Notes: a model not told the origin generated them from the sequence alone. Shown: positions 48,786 to 58,161, numbered from the stretch's first letter. The stretch: DNA of 64,000 nucleotides from Parvularcula mediterranea (GCF_013085255.1 NZ_JABFCX010000002.1:558001-622000); one strand, 5' to 3'. Made by a program: numbers and translations.

Positions 48786-49943
48786 GTGGCCATTGAACGC
48801 GTTGAAAACCAGGACCTAGAAGGCCTGACCATCTTGCGCGGCGTAGCGGCGATGTCCGTCGTCGCGCTGCACTATCAGGGCTATTTCGAGCGCAGCGAGA
48901 TCGGCGAATTGACGTTCAGGATCTTCAGCGGGGGAAACCTCGCCGTCGACCTGTTCTTCGTGCTCAGCGGCTTCATTATGGCTTATGTCTACGGACGCTC
49001 GATTGACGCCGGAACGTTTGAAGCCCGGGGCTTCTACATCAAGCGTTTCGCGAGGCTGTACCCGGTCCACCTGATCACGCTTCTGGCCGCGTTGGCGCTT
49101 TCGGTAGCTTCGGCGCTGGCTGGCATCGGCGGTGAAAAGCTAGGCCAGAATCTCGGAACCCTCCCGGCCACATTTCTGGCAGTCCATGCCTGGGGCTTCA
49201 CCGCAACAGAGCTCAGTCCGAACTACCCGTCATGGTCGATCAGCGCGGAACTCTTTGCCTATCTCCTCTTCCCGATCGTCTTCTACCCGCTTCTGACGCG
49301 GCTCGACCGGCACCTGACACTGGCGCTTGCGGTTTTGTTTTTCGCAGGGCTCTACTTCAGTTTCGGCATCTGGTCAGAGTGGATCCCGGTCCAGAATTAC
49401 AAATTCAGCCGCCTTGCGAATGATTTCGGCATCATCCGGATCATTCCCGCTTTCGCGATGGGTATGGCGTTGTTCCGCATCTATCAGCATCGGAAAGAGG
49501 GAGACGGTTTCGGCTACCTGGCGGCAACCGGGCTCCTGGCCTTCGGTGCCATCGCCTGCGTCGTCTTTGAGATCAGCGACGGCATCATCATCATCATGCT
49601 CGCTCTCATGATCTACACCATGAGCTGCGCTGAACCCGCTGTGCAGGCCATCAGCGGCTTTGCCGGAGGGCGGATCCACCGTGCCCTCGTCTATCTCGGT
49701 ACGGTTTCGTACTCGATCTACATGGTCCACGCCGTGCTGCAGACCGTGCTCTTCAAAGGATGGGAAACGCTCTTCGGTCCGGACCTGCCGATCTGGACCT
49801 TCTGGCTGAGCGTCTGTGCGGCCTTCCCTGCAGGTGCGGCGCTCTACCACCTCGTCGAGAAGCCTGGGCGCAAGGTCGTGCTCAAGCTCCTGATGCCGCG
49901 TTTCGCAAAGCCCAAAGCCTCTACTCCCCAGGCAGCGGAGTAG
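48786..49943 (+). CDS. Acyltransferase 3 family membrane protein
   Basis: A 385-residue inner-membrane acyltransferase, probably modifying a surface glycan with an acyl group. About ten membrane helices, with the family motif [20 protein letters not shown] (RGxA and the His near residue 28) at the N-terminus and [20 protein letters not shown] in the middle. GTG start at 48786 with GGGGGAG upstream. It is on the + strand between nuoC and nuoD, both on the minus strand; a clear interruption of the nuo order. The gap to nuoD (88 bases) must hold both promoters. Confidence 0.9.
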   Translation: MAIERVENQDLEGLTILRGVAAMSVVALHYQGYFERSEIGELTFRIFSGGNLAVDLFFVLSGFIMAYVYGRSIDAGTFEARGFYIKRFARLYPVHLITLLAALALSVASALAGIGGEKLGQNLGTLPATFLAVHAWGFTATELSPNYPSWSISAELFAYLLFPIVFYPLLTRLDRHLTLALAVLFFAGLYFSFGIWSEWIPVQNYKFSRLANDFGIIRIIPAFAMGMALFRIYQHRKEGDGFGYLAATGLLAFGAIACVVFEISDGIIIIMLALMIYTMSCAEPAVQAISGFAGGRIHRALVYLGTVSYSIYMVHAVLQTVLFKGWETLFGPDLPIWTFWLSVCAAFPAGAALYHLVEKPGRKVVLKLLMPRFAKPKASTPQAAE

Positions 49944-49946
49944 AGC

Positions 49947-50564
49947 TTAGTCAGCCTTCTCATCGCCCGGCAGGACGTAGTCCGACCCTTCCCACGGCGA
50001 GAGATAGTCGAAGTTGCGGTATTCCTGGGTCAGCTGCACGGGCTCATAAACGACGCGCTGCTGCTCGTCGTCCCAGCGAACCTCCGTGTACCCGGTCAGG
50101 GGGAAGTCCTTGCGCAGAGGATGTCCCTCGAAGCCGTAATCGGTCAGCAGACGGCGCATGTCCGGGTGGCCCTCGAAGACGATGCCGTACATGTCGAAGG
50201 CTTCGCGCTCATACCAGTCAGCGTTCGGGAAGACCGGGGTTGCGGTCGGGACGGTGTCCCCTTCCGCGGTCTGCAGCTTCACGCGGATGCGCGTGTTGTT
50301 CTCCATGGAGAGGAGCATGTAGGCGACATCAAAACGCTTGCGGCGCTCAGGATAGTCAACGCCCGCCAGCTCGATCAGCTGGGTGAAGCGGCACATGGCG
50401 TCCTCTTTGAGGAACTTCAGCGTCGGGACGATCTGGTTGCAGGGCACGTTGATCGTCAGCTCGCCATAAGCGATCTGCGAGCTGATGAGGTTGTCGCCGA
50501 GCTGCGCTTTGACGTGATCTTCCAGCTCTTGAAGGTCGTCGAGAAGAGTGGTGGTTTGGGACAC
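49947..50564 (-). CDS. nuoC: NADH-quinone oxidoreductase subunit C
   Basis: A 205-residue complex I subunit. Motifs: [40 protein letters not shown] and [20 protein letters not shown], the 30-kDa subunit signature. GTG start at 50564. Stand-alone, not fused to NuoD. Its stop lies 3 bases from the convergent acyltransferase stop. Confidence 0.97.
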   Translation of the reverse strand: MSQTTTLLDDLQELEDHVKAQLGDNLISSQIAYGELTINVPCNQIVPTLKFLKEDAMCRFTQLIELAGVDYPERRKRFDVAYMLLSMENNTRIRVKLQTAEGDTVPTATPVFPNADWYEREAFDMYGIVFEGHPDMRRLLTDYGFEGHPLRKDFPLTGYTEVRWDDEQQRVVYEPVQLTQEYRNFDYLSPWEGSDYVLPGDEKAD

Positions 50565-50582
50565 TTCGTCAGTCCTCAGCTT

Positions 50583-51008
50583 TCAAAGTTCTGTGAGTTG
50601 GATTGGCTGGCCAACAGCATCAACCCGGACCGACTGTCCGTCGAGGATTGGCGGTTCGAAGGTCCAAGTCGGGGCAGCCTCTTCCAACATTGATTTCGTA
50701 CACAGAGTTAAACCCGCTGAATTTGGCCCGTGCCGTGCTGCCACCACATGCCCCGATGTTGATCCGTCTACTTCAATCGCAAACGACACCAGCGCGTATT
50801 CGGTGCGGTCATCGCCGCGACCACATTGGCGCTGCCAGCTCTTGGTCGAAGCTTCGCTGAAGGCGAGGTTGATGGGTTTCAGAACGCCGCCACGCTCTTT
50901 ATAATCGGCACCGCGTACAGTTTCGGGAACACGAGCACCATCGGTAACCGTTTGCGAACTCGCGCACGCAGCACAGATGATCAGAGCTATGGCAGCCCAG
51001 CACTTCAT
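50583..51008 (-). CDS. Hypothetical exported protein between nuoB and nuoC
   Basis: A 141-residue protein starting with a signal sequence ([17 protein letters not shown]), possibly a lipoprotein, although the Cys context is not an ideal lipobox. The rest has the look of a TonB C-terminal-like domain ([40 protein letters not shown]). Its ATG overlaps the nuoB stop (ATGA), so it is translationally coupled. Not a known complex I subunit; it may be a late insertion in the operon. Confidence 0.65.
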   Translation of the reverse strand: MKCWAAIALIICAACASSQTVTDGARVPETVRGADYKERGGVLKPINLAFSEASTKSWQRQCGRGDDRTEYALVSFAIEVDGSTSGHVVAARHGPNSAGLTLCTKSMLEEAAPTWTFEPPILDGQSVRVDAVGQPIQLTEL

Positions 51009-51679
51009 CGCTCGATCGTCCCCTCACGGCGGATTTTTTTCTGGAGCTGCAGGAGGCCGTAGACCAGCGCTTCGGCGCAGGGCGGGCAGCCCGGGACGTA
51101 GACGTCCACCGGCACGATGCGGTCACAGCCGCGCACGACCGAATAGCTGTAGTGGTAGTAGCCGCCGCCATTGGCGCACGAACCCATCGACAGGACGTAA
51201 CGCGGCTCAGGCATCTGGTCGTAGACCTTCCTGAGGGCCGGAGCCATCTTGTTGGTGAGCGTGCCCGCAACGATCATCAGGTCCGACTGGCGCGGGGAGG
51301 CGCGCGGCGCCATGCCGAACCGCTCCATGTCGTAGCGGGGCATCGAGGCCTGCATCATCTCGACCGCGCAGCATGCGAGACCGAAGGTCATCCACATCAG
51401 CGAGCCCGTCCGGGCCCAGTTGATGACGGCGTCCACCGGGGCGGTCATATAGCCCTTGTCGGCGAGCTCAGCATTTACCTGACGGAAGAACGGGTCCTCT
51501 GCATCGGGGCTGTAGCCCACAACGTCCGAACGCCCCGCCGTGCCATAGGGCAGGTCCTGAGGCGTCAGGCGGGTCGGTTGCGGGAAGACGCTGAGCGGGT
51601 TCTGGCTCGGCGGCGTGATCGTCTCGATCTTCCCTTGCGTGCCAGGGGTCTTGGTCTTCACCTTGGTATCGTCAGCCAT
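51005..51679 (-). CDS. nuoB: NADH-quinone oxidoreductase subunit B
   Basis: A 224-residue subunit carrying the N2 [4Fe-4S] cluster. Ligating Cys are in [38 protein letters not shown] and [18 protein letters not shown]. The N-terminal extension of about 75 residues before the core is longer than usual. Follows nuoA with a 42-base gap. Confidence 0.97.
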   Translation of the reverse strand: MADDTKVKTKTPGTQGKIETITPPSQNPLSVFPQPTRLTPQDLPYGTAGRSDVVGYSPDAEDPFFRQVNAELADKGYMTAPVDAVINWARTGSLMWMTFGLACCAVEMMQASMPRYDMERFGMAPRASPRQSDLMIVAGTLTNKMAPALRKVYDQMPEPRYVLSMGSCANGGGYYHYSYSVVRGCDRIVPVDVYVPGCPPCAEALVYGLLQLQKKIRREGTIER

Positions 51680-51721
51680 GGCGGGTGCCTTTCGGTGAGG
51701 GGGACAAAGGGCGCGAGCGGC

Positions 51722-52117
51722 TTAGCGCCACTCGAGCGCGCCTTTCTTCCATTCGTACATGAAGCCGATGAAGAAGACGGCGAGAAACACGAACATCGAC
51801 CAGAACGCGAAGATCTGGAAATCGCGGTCCATGCCGAGCTCGGGATTGAACAGCGTCACTGCCCACGGGAACAGGAACGCCACGTCGAGATCGACGATGA
51901 TGAATAGGATTGCGACGATGTAGAACTGCACGTCGAACTTCATCCGCGCGTCCTCGAACGGCTCGAAGCCGCACTCGTATGTCGAGTTCTTCTGATAGTC
52001 GGGATTGTTCGGTGCAAAGGCGAGCGGGATCGCGAGGAACACGCCGCCAAGGACCAGGGCAAGCCCGAGGAAAATGATGATCGGCAGGTAGTCGAGGAGA
52101 AACGCTGAGTCGGCCAT
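51722..52117 (-). CDS. nuoA: NADH-quinone oxidoreductase subunit A
   Basis: A 131-residue membrane subunit of complex I with three helices. The block [20 protein letters not shown] is the NuoA signature, followed by [14 protein letters not shown]. First gene of the nuo block, divergent from the desaturase gene. Confidence 0.97.
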   Translation of the reverse strand: MADSAFLLDYLPIIIFLGLALVLGGVFLAIPLAFAPNNPDYQKNSTYECGFEPFEDARMKFDVQFYIVAILFIIVDLDVAFLFPWAVTLFNPELGMDRDFQIFAFWSMFVFLAVFFIGFMYEWKKGALEWR

Positions 52118-52185
52118 GAGCGCCTTCTAGCGGGCATCCGCGCGGGTGCAAGAAAGATCGGCGTTCCTGTGCTAGTAAGCCGCCT

Positions 52186-53127
52186 ATGAGTTCCTACGCC
52201 TTCAAACCCCGTTCTGTTTTCTCCCAGGAGGAGTGGGCGCGCCTCACCGCGCCTGTGACGTGGCAGGGGCCGCTGATGGTCTTTCACGCCTGGGCCGTGA
52301 TCGGGCTTTGCATGGCAGCTGTGACCCTGACCGGGCACAATCCGGTGGTGTTGGTGGTCGCGGTCATGGTGATCGGGAACAGGCAGCTGGGCCTTGCGAT
52401 CCTGATGCATGAGGCGGCGCACGGGCTTCTCCACCGGAACAAGAAGCTCAATGATGTCATGGGTCAGTGGCTGGCTTCGGCGCCGGTCGGGACGGATCTC
52501 GACTTCTACCGGCCCTACCACCTGACCCATCATCGGTTCGTTCAGACCGAGCAAGACCCCGACCTTCCCCTCGCCGCCCCCTTCCCCACGACCAAAGCGT
52601 CGATGCGGCGGAAGATCTTCCGCGACCTCACGGGCCAGACGTTCCTGAAGCAGCGGGCTTTTGCGATCAGGGCACTCTTCAAGCCGGAGCTGGCGCAGGT
52701 GCCGGGTGCCGAGACCATCGCAGCGCGGTCAGCCGTCGTGCGGTTCTTCGCGGTGAACCTTGCGATGTTCGGGGTTCTGGCACTGAGCGGGCACGCTCTT
52801 GTGTACCTCACCTGCTGGCTCCTGCCGCTGGCGACCTGGAACCCGCTGGCGACAAGGATCAGGAACATCGCCGAGCATGCCTGCGTTGAGAGCGACCACG
52901 CGAACCCTCTGAGCCAGGCGCGGACGACGAAGGCGAACTTCATCGAGCGGGTGCTCTTCGCGCCCTATTGGGTCCACTACCACGCCGAGCACCATGCGAT
53001 GATGTACGTCCCGTGCTACCGCCTGCCCGAAGCGCACCGGCTGCTTCAGGAGAAAGGCCTGCTCGATGGGACGGAAGTGGCGCCGGGGTATGTCAGCGTC
53101 GTTCGGAAGGTGACGCGGGCGGCCTAG
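52186..53127 (+). CDS. Fatty acid desaturase
   Basis: A 313-residue membrane-bound di-iron desaturase. The three His boxes are seen: HEAAHG (about residue 78), HLTHHRF (about 113) and HYHAEHHAMMY (about 265). Four hydrophobic segments are in the expected places. Substrate (acyl lipid, sphingolipid or carotenoid-like) unclear; the order of His boxes fits acyl-lipid desaturases. Downstream lies the second repeat cluster. Confidence 0.9.
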   Translation: MSSYAFKPRSVFSQEEWARLTAPVTWQGPLMVFHAWAVIGLCMAAVTLTGHNPVVLVVAVMVIGNRQLGLAILMHEAAHGLLHRNKKLNDVMGQWLASAPVGTDLDFYRPYHLTHHRFVQTEQDPDLPLAAPFPTTKASMRRKIFRDLTGQTFLKQRAFAIRALFKPELAQVPGAETIAARSAVVRFFAVNLAMFGVLALSGHALVYLTCWLLPLATWNPLATRIRNIAEHACVESDHANPLSQARTTKANFIERVLFAPYWVHYHAEHHAMMYVPCYRLPEAHRLLQEKGLLDGTEVAPGYVSVVRKVTRAA

Positions 53128-53175
53128 CCCCTCTCCCCAAATCGAAGATTTGGACCTCTCCCGAGGGAGAGGCCC
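53128..53175. repeat. Extragenic palindromic repeat (REP-like), second copy
   Basis: CCAAATC-GAA-GATTTGG (53137-53153) followed by CCTCTCCC-GA-GGGAGAGG (53155-53172), with CCCCTCTCCCC before. The core matches 13588-13606. Confidence 0.7.
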
Positions 53176-53268
53176 TCAAGACCGGGGGTGTGCCGCGTGA
53201 AGGCGCCCGACCGGGCGTCCGGGCCAGAAGGTCCGCCCCGCCGGAGCGCCTTTGGCGCGTGAGGCACA

Positions 53269-53294
53269 AAAAAGGGCGGCACAAGGCCGCCCTA
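53269..53294 (-). terminator. Terminator of hflK-hflC-small-ORF unit
   Basis: AGGGCGGC/GCCGCCCT with ACAAG loop. On the reverse strand it is followed by TTTTTT. The stop codon of the small ORF is in the hairpin. Confidence 0.8.
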
Positions 53295-53408
53295 ATCGTC
53301 TTTTTCGTGGTTCCGGAATGCGTAGCGAAGAAACCCGATGGTCATCGCCAGCATGATGAGAATGAGCAGTACGCTAAACCCTTCGAGGATCGGCAACCGC
53401 TCACTCAC
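53292..53408 (-). CDS. Small single-span membrane protein downstream of hflC
   Basis: A 38-residue frame starting GTG at 53408, two bases after the hflC stop, reading MSERLPILEGFSV then LLILIMLAMTIGFLRYAF and RNHEKDD. One membrane helix with a charged tail. The Shine-Dalgarno AGGA sits too close to the GTG; a TTG at 53396 would be better spaced. No family recognised. Position and terminator suggest it belongs to the hflKC unit. Confidence 0.45.
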   Translation of the reverse strand: MSERLPILEGFSVLLILIMLAMTIGFLRYAFRNHEKDD

Positions 53409-53410
53409 TC

Positions 53411-54316
53411 CTAGTTCCCGCCCTGCGCGTTGAAGTAGCGGAAGAACTCCGAGTCCGGGGACAGGATGATGGTCGTGTCGCCCTGGCCGTTCTGCAGCGC
53501 TTCCTCATAGGCGAGGAGGGAGCGGTAGAAGGCGAAGAACTCCGGGTCCCGCGTATAGGCTTCGTTGAAGATGGCGTTGCGCTCACCGTCAGCGGTACCC
53601 CGGACGCGCTGGCTTTGCTCACGGGCTTCGGCGAGGATCTGGACGACCTGCTTGTTCGCGGTTGCCTCGATTTCGAGGGCCCGGCGCTCACCGTCTGCAC
53701 GGATACGCTCAGCCTGCTGATTGTAATCCGAGCTCATGCGGGCATAGACGTTCGCCGCGTTGGCTTCGGGGAAGTCGGCCTGGCGGATGCGGACGTCGAT
53801 GATCTGCACGCCAAGCTTCGCGGCCTCTTCCGAGACAGCGCCCTGGATGGCGGCCATCAGCTCGTTCCGGCGACCGGTGATGATGTCCCGGATCTGCACT
53901 TCACCCAAGACCTGACGGATCGCTTCGTTGAGGAACGCGCCGATGCGGTCGTTGAACCTGTTGCGCATGCTGTCAGGGTCGGTGGATGTGCCGGACAGGC
54001 GCTGGAAGTAGAGAAGCGGATCGGCGATCCGGTAGCGGACGAAGGCATCGACCAGTAACCGCTCCTCGTTGGCCACGATCACCTCGACGGGCTGTGCGTC
54101 GAAGTTGAGGTTCTTCGCGTCGAAATAGACGACGTTCTGGAGGATCGGCGTCTTGGTGTGAAGACCGGCATCCGATGCGGGAATGGTGGCAACGGGATCA
54201 CCGAATTGAAGGACGAGCGCCTGCTGGTCCTCACGCACCGTGTAAAGAGCGCTCGAGGCGATGAAGGCGCCGACGATGACGAAAGCGATTAGAGCATAAA
54301 GGGCGTTTTTCATCAT
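53411..54316 (-). CDS. hflC: Membrane protease modulator HflC
   Basis: A 301-residue SPFH-domain inner-membrane protein that with HflK forms a periplasmic cage around FtsH. N-terminal helix ALIAFVIVGAFIASSALYTV followed by VREDQQALVLQFGDPVATIP. The C-terminus has YRSLLAYEEALQNGQGDTTI typical of HflC. ATG overlaps hflK stop. Confidence 0.95.
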   Translation of the reverse strand: MMKNALYALIAFVIVGAFIASSALYTVREDQQALVLQFGDPVATIPASDAGLHTKTPILQNVVYFDAKNLNFDAQPVEVIVANEERLLVDAFVRYRIADPLLYFQRLSGTSTDPDSMRNRFNDRIGAFLNEAIRQVLGEVQIRDIITGRRNELMAAIQGAVSEEAAKLGVQIIDVRIRQADFPEANAANVYARMSSDYNQQAERIRADGERRALEIEATANKQVVQILAEAREQSQRVRGTADGERNAIFNEAYTRDPEFFAFYRSLLAYEEALQNGQGDTTIILSPDSEFFRYFNAQGGN

Positions 54317-55500
54317 TCATCGCCTCCATTCGAACGCGGAGCATTGTTGCGCACGCGTTGGCTGTCGCGGGCAAGCTCGTTGATGTTGAGGTAGGGCAGC
54401 GTGCCGCCGGCATCCTCGTCGATCAGCACCTTATTCATGCCGCCGAGGACATCCTCGAGGGTCTCCAGATACATGCGCTGCCGAGTGACTTCCGGCGCTT
54501 TCTCGTACTCCGTGAGGATCGAGGTGAAGCGCGCTGCATCACCCCGGGCATCAGCCACCACGCGCGCCGCGTAGGCTTCGGCGTCGAGAACGATCTGCCG
54601 TGCGTCACCCTCGGCGACCGGCACGATGCGGTTTGCGATACCTTGCGCGACGTTGACCTTCTGCTCGGCTTGCGAGGTTGCGTCGATCACGTCCCTTTGC
54701 GCGGGGATGACCTGCTCGGGCGGTGTTGCGTCACCGAAGTTCGTCCGGATGACTTCAATCCCGCTATCATAGCTGTCGAGGGTCTGCTGAAGGATTTCAG
54801 TCGTCCGCTCGTTCACGACGGCACGGCCGCGCGAGACGATGGGACCGAATTCATTGGCGCCCACCACTTCACGCAGGGCCGCCTCGGCCGCTGCCTGCAC
54901 GGTGAGCGCAGGATCCTCGATATTGAAGATGAACTTCGCCGCGTTGGGCAGCTCAGGATCGTCGGGGTTCCAAGTGGCGTCGCTCGCGATCTGGAAGTTC
55001 ACGTCGAGCGTCACATCGACAATGTTGAGGTCCGAGGTCAGCATCGACGTCCGGCCACGGCCGATGGTGATGCGGCGGTCATTCTCCACATCGACGATAT
55101 CGACGTCCTGCACAGGCCAGGGGACGTGCCAGTTAAGGCCGCTGTCCGTCAGCTTCGAGAAGTTCCCGAAGGTCGTGACCACGCCGCGCGAGCCCGGCTG
55201 GACCTGGTAGACACCAGAAAGAAGCCAGAAGACGAAGACTGCGATCAGGACGAGGACGAGGACAGGGCCCGAGGGCACCTGCATCTGCTGGCCCGTTCCT
55301 CCGCCGCCATTGCCGCCGCGACCACGCCCGAAGCGTTCACGGCCAGAGCGCAGGAGCTCTTCAAGGTCAGGGGTGCCTTGACCGCGGCCGCCGCGGGGTC
55401 CACCCCCGCCGCCTTGGCCGCCGCCGCCACCATTGTTCTGAGGACGACCCCATGGGCCGTTATTGTTGGAGCCATTCGAAGGCTTGTCAGTCCAGGGCAT
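54313..55500 (-). CDS. hflK: Membrane protease modulator HflK
   Basis: A 395-residue SPFH protein, partner of HflC. Gly/Asn-rich N-terminus (MPWTDKPSNGSNNNGPWGRP, then a long Gly run) typical of alpha HflK; one membrane helix VLVLIAVFVFWLLSGVYQVQ; then GSRGVVTTFGNFSKLTDSGL and the SPFH core. I choose ATG 55500 because family members start MPW; the upstream in-frame ATG at 55530 is also possible. Divergent from the Mrp-like gene. Confidence 0.93.
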   Translation of the reverse strand: MPWTDKPSNGSNNNGPWGRPQNNGGGGGQGGGGGPRGGRGQGTPDLEELLRSGRERFGRGRGGNGGGGTGQQMQVPSGPVLVLVLIAVFVFWLLSGVYQVQPGSRGVVTTFGNFSKLTDSGLNWHVPWPVQDVDIVDVENDRRITIGRGRTSMLTSDLNIVDVTLDVNFQIASDATWNPDDPELPNAAKFIFNIEDPALTVQAAAEAALREVVGANEFGPIVSRGRAVVNERTTEILQQTLDSYDSGIEVIRTNFGDATPPEQVIPAQRDVIDATSQAEQKVNVAQGIANRIVPVAEGDARQIVLDAEAYAARVVADARGDAARFTSILTEYEKAPEVTRQRMYLETLEDVLGGMNKVLIDEDAGGTLPYLNINELARDSQRVRNNAPRSNGGDE

Positions 55501-55627
55501 CGGTCCGCCGTGCTGAGGGGGAGCGTCCATCCTATAGGGACGATCCCGCGGTGAAACTGTCGTCTTTGCGGTGCGAGGTATATGTGGCGTTAGAGGCCGA
55601 CTGCAACGATGGGACAAGAGCCGCGTC

Positions 55628-56701
55628 ATGATGCGCCGTTTCAAGGAAGCCGCCCGCAAGGGCCGCGCGGAAGCGCAAATCCGCCGTATCCTCGATGAAA
55701 AGGGCCTCGCAGGGGATGTCGGCATCCGCCTGCTCGAGGACCGGATGACCGCGACCGTGGTGCTGAAAGGCGCGCCTGATCAGGGTGATGAGGCTCTTGA
55801 GAAGGCCCTTGCGCAGGGTTCAGGCATTGAGCGGGTCACCCTCGTCAGGACCGAGCATGGCGGCGCAGCCCCCTCTCCTGCGCCCGCGCCGCAAGCACCG
55901 CCTGCCCCCAAAGGCGGGCACAGCGATCCCCTTCAGCTCGGCACCAAACCCGCCCAGCGGCCCGAGCCGACCCGGCCGGAAGGCGTGCGCCGTGTCGTCG
56001 CGGTGGCATCTGGCAAAGGCGGCGTCGGCAAGAGTACGGTCGCTGCGAACCTGGCGCTGGGCCTCGCGTCGCAGGGCCTCAAGGTCGGTCTTCTGGATCT
56101 CGACATCCACGGGCCCTCCCTCCCTGTCCTCTTCCCCGTGGCTGAGAAGCTGAAATCCGAAGACGGCAAGATCATACCTGCCGAGGCTGAGGGCCTGAAG
56201 CTCGTATCGCTGGGCTACATGGTCGATGAGCGGCAGGCCGTCGCATGGCGGGGTCCCATGGTGATGAACGCCGCGCGGCAGTTGATCGATGACACCGGCT
56301 GGGGCGAGCTCGATGTGCTCGTTGTCGATACGCCGCCCGGCACAGGCGATGCCCACCTTTCCTTGGTCCAGCGCATGAAGCTCGACGCAGCCTTGCTGGT
56401 CGCGACCCCCAGCCCCCTCGCCACGGCAGACGTCCGCAGGGGCGCTCAGCTCTTTGAACGGGTCGGTGCGCCTGTCGTCGGTATCGTCCTCAATATGACG
56501 GGCGGTCCTTTGGGCGATGACCTCGAGCCGGCGCTTCTCGATGATCTGGATCTCGATATCCTCGACAGGCTGCCGATGGCGCTCGATACGGCAAGAACGC
56601 CCCTCAGGAGCGGACAGGCTGTTCCTCTGCCCGGCGCCACCGAAAAAGTGACGTCGCTTCTGGGCGATGTGGCTGGTGACAGCGGCGAGGCAGCGGGCTA
56701 G
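55628..56701 (+). CDS. Mrp/NBP35-like P-loop ATPase without cysteines
   Basis: A 357-residue ParA/MinD-type ATPase. Walker A in VASGKGGVGKSTVAANLALG, Mrp-type IHGPSLPVLFP, and VVDTPPGTGDAHLSLVQ. The N-terminus is a degenerate MIP18/DUF59-like domain. Usual Mrp/ApbC proteins carry a C-terminal CxxC for a shared Fe-S cluster (often near NMSYF-CP-CG); here the corresponding region reads VLNMTGGPLGDDLEPAL, and the whole protein has no Cys. So I would not call it an Fe-S carrier. sspB follows 11 bases after the stop. Confidence 0.88.
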   Translation: MMRRFKEAARKGRAEAQIRRILDEKGLAGDVGIRLLEDRMTATVVLKGAPDQGDEALEKALAQGSGIERVTLVRTEHGGAAPSPAPAPQAPPAPKGGHSDPLQLGTKPAQRPEPTRPEGVRRVVAVASGKGGVGKSTVAANLALGLASQGLKVGLLDLDIHGPSLPVLFPVAEKLKSEDGKIIPAEAEGLKLVSLGYMVDERQAVAWRGPMVMNAARQLIDDTGWGELDVLVVDTPPGTGDAHLSLVQRMKLDAALLVATPSPLATADVRRGAQLFERVGAPVVGIVLNMTGGPLGDDLEPALLDDLDLDILDRLPMALDTARTPLRSGQAVPLPGATEKVTSLLGDVAGDSGEAAG

Positions 56702-56712
56702 GGCCTCCCGTC

Positions 56713-57198
56713 ATGAGCGATAGTTCCGAACTCGATTACGCCTGGCTGACCCAGAACGCGATGCGCGGGGTGGTCCGCGATGTTCTCTCGATCACGAGGG
56801 ACCTCGGCGCCCTGCCCGGCGAGCACCACTTCTATATCGAGTTCGATACCAATGCCCGGGGCGTCATTCTCGCGGATCGTCTGCGCACGCAGTATCCCGA
56901 CCGGATGACCATCGTCCTGCAGCACCAGTTCGATGACCTGACGATCGACGAGGAGCGTTTCTCGGTTACCCTTCAGTTTAAAGGCGTGCCCGAAAACATC
57001 GTCATCCCGTTTTCTTCGATTACCCAGTTCGCAGATCCATCGGCCAATTTTGTCCTCCAGTTTCAATCGGTCGAGGAGATCGAGGCCGAAATGGAAGCCG
57101 CTCCCGAGGAGCCAGAGGACGATCCGACGGACCCGGACGATACCCCTCCGTCAGGCGGCGCGGATGTCGTCAGCCTCGACCGCTTCCGCAAGAAGTAG
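56713..57198 (+). CDS. sspB: SspB-family ClpXP adaptor (alpha type)
   Basis: A 161-residue protein that delivers ssrA-tagged or other substrates to ClpXP. The SspB-alpha fold: DYAWLTQNAMRGVVRDVLSI, HFYIEFDTNARGVILADRLR, and a C-terminal acidic linker ending VVSLDRFRKK, the ClpX-binding peptide. Sits between the Mrp-like gene and ctrA. Confidence 0.9.
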   Translation: MSDSSELDYAWLTQNAMRGVVRDVLSITRDLGALPGEHHFYIEFDTNARGVILADRLRTQYPDRMTIVLQHQFDDLTIDEERFSVTLQFKGVPENIVIPFSSITQFADPSANFVLQFQSVEEIEAEMEAAPEEPEDDPTDPDDTPPSGGADVVSLDRFRKK

Positions 57199-57200
57199 CT

Positions 57201-57308
57201 GAATCACGGGACGGAATCAGTTCCGCAATCGGATAAGTTAACGCTTGTCGCGGGAATCGACGCACGGCTAGACTCACCTATGCGTGCAGGCTGCGGGCGG
57301 ATCGATTC
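57201..57308 (+). promoter_or_regulatory. Five GANTC methylation sites upstream of ctrA
   Basis: GAATC at 57201-57205, 57214-57218 and 57254-57258, GACTC at 57271-57275, GATTC at 57304-57308. GANTC is the CcrM target in alphaproteobacteria. TTAA half sites lie at 57238-57241 and 57314-57317. All are within the 215-base gap before ctrA. Confidence 0.6.
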
Positions 57309-57413
57309 GCCCGTTAATCTTTATGAAAGTAAATTCTTGTTAGCCTGAACAAAGTTTTGACGGATGCCGCTCCCCTGCGGCCGGAGCCGTAACGGACGAG
57401 GAGGACGGGTTCC

Positions 57414-58106
57414 ATGCGTGTACTGCTGATCGAGGACGACGGCGCAACAGCACAGTCGATCGAACTGATGCTGAAGTCGGATGGCTTCAACTGCTACACC
57501 ACTGATCTCGGTGAAGAGGGTGTCGATCTCGGCAAACTCTACGACTACGACATCATTCTGCTTGACCTGAACCTGCCGGACATGACCGGCTTTGACGTTC
57601 TCAAGCAGCTTCGCGTTGCCAAGGTCGCAACGCCGATCCTGATCCTGACCGGCCTCGGTGACACCGAGAACAAGGTCCGCGGTCTCGGCTTCGGTGCTGA
57701 TGACTACATGACCAAGCCATTCCACAAGGATGAGCTGGTCGCGCGGATCCACGCCATCGTGCGCCGCTCGAAGGGCCACAGCCAGTCGATCATCAACACC
57801 GGCTCCCTGTCCGTGAACCTCGACGCCAAGACCGTCGAAGTCGGCGGCCAACGCGTCCACCTGACGGGCAAGGAATACCAGATGCTGGAGCTCCTCTCGC
57901 TCCGCAAAGGGACGACCCTCACCAAGGAAATGTTCCTCAACCACCTCTATGGCGGCATGGACGAGCCGGAGCTGAAGATCATCGACGTCTTCATCTGCAA
58001 GCTCCGCAAGAAGCTCTCTGCCGCTACGGAAGGCGAGCACTACATCGAGACCGTCTGGGGCCGGGGCTATGTCCTCCGCGACCCGGCCGAAGAGAAAGCG
58101 GCGTAA
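57414..58106 (+). CDS. ctrA: Cell-cycle response regulator CtrA
   Basis: A 230-residue OmpR-type response regulator that controls cell cycle and motility in alphaproteobacteria. The receiver domain has phospho-acceptor Asp51 (in [13 protein letters not shown]) and KPF near 107; the winged-helix domain contains [20 protein letters not shown] and [20 protein letters not shown]. It ends KAA, the ClpXP-recognised Ala-Ala tail. AGGAGG is 8-10 bases before the ATG. It is preceded by the GANTC-rich leader and followed by a terminator. Confidence 0.97.
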   Translation: MRVLLIEDDGATAQSIELMLKSDGFNCYTTDLGEEGVDLGKLYDYDIILLDLNLPDMTGFDVLKQLRVAKVATPILILTGLGDTENKVRGLGFGADDYMTKPFHKDELVARIHAIVRRSKGHSQSIINTGSLSVNLDAKTVEVGGQRVHLTGKEYQMLELLSLRKGTTLTKEMFLNHLYGGMDEPELKIIDVFICKLRKKLSAATEGEHYIETVWGRGYVLRDPAEEKAA

Positions 58107-58137
58107 GCCACCCTCTCAAGCGTCACAGCGCAAAAGA

Positions 58138-58161
58138 ACGGGCCCCTCGGGGCCCGTTTTT
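58138..58161 (+). terminator. Terminator after ctrA
   Basis: ACGGGCCCC/GGGGCCCGT with TC loop and T5. Ends the ctrA transcript. Confidence 0.88.
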
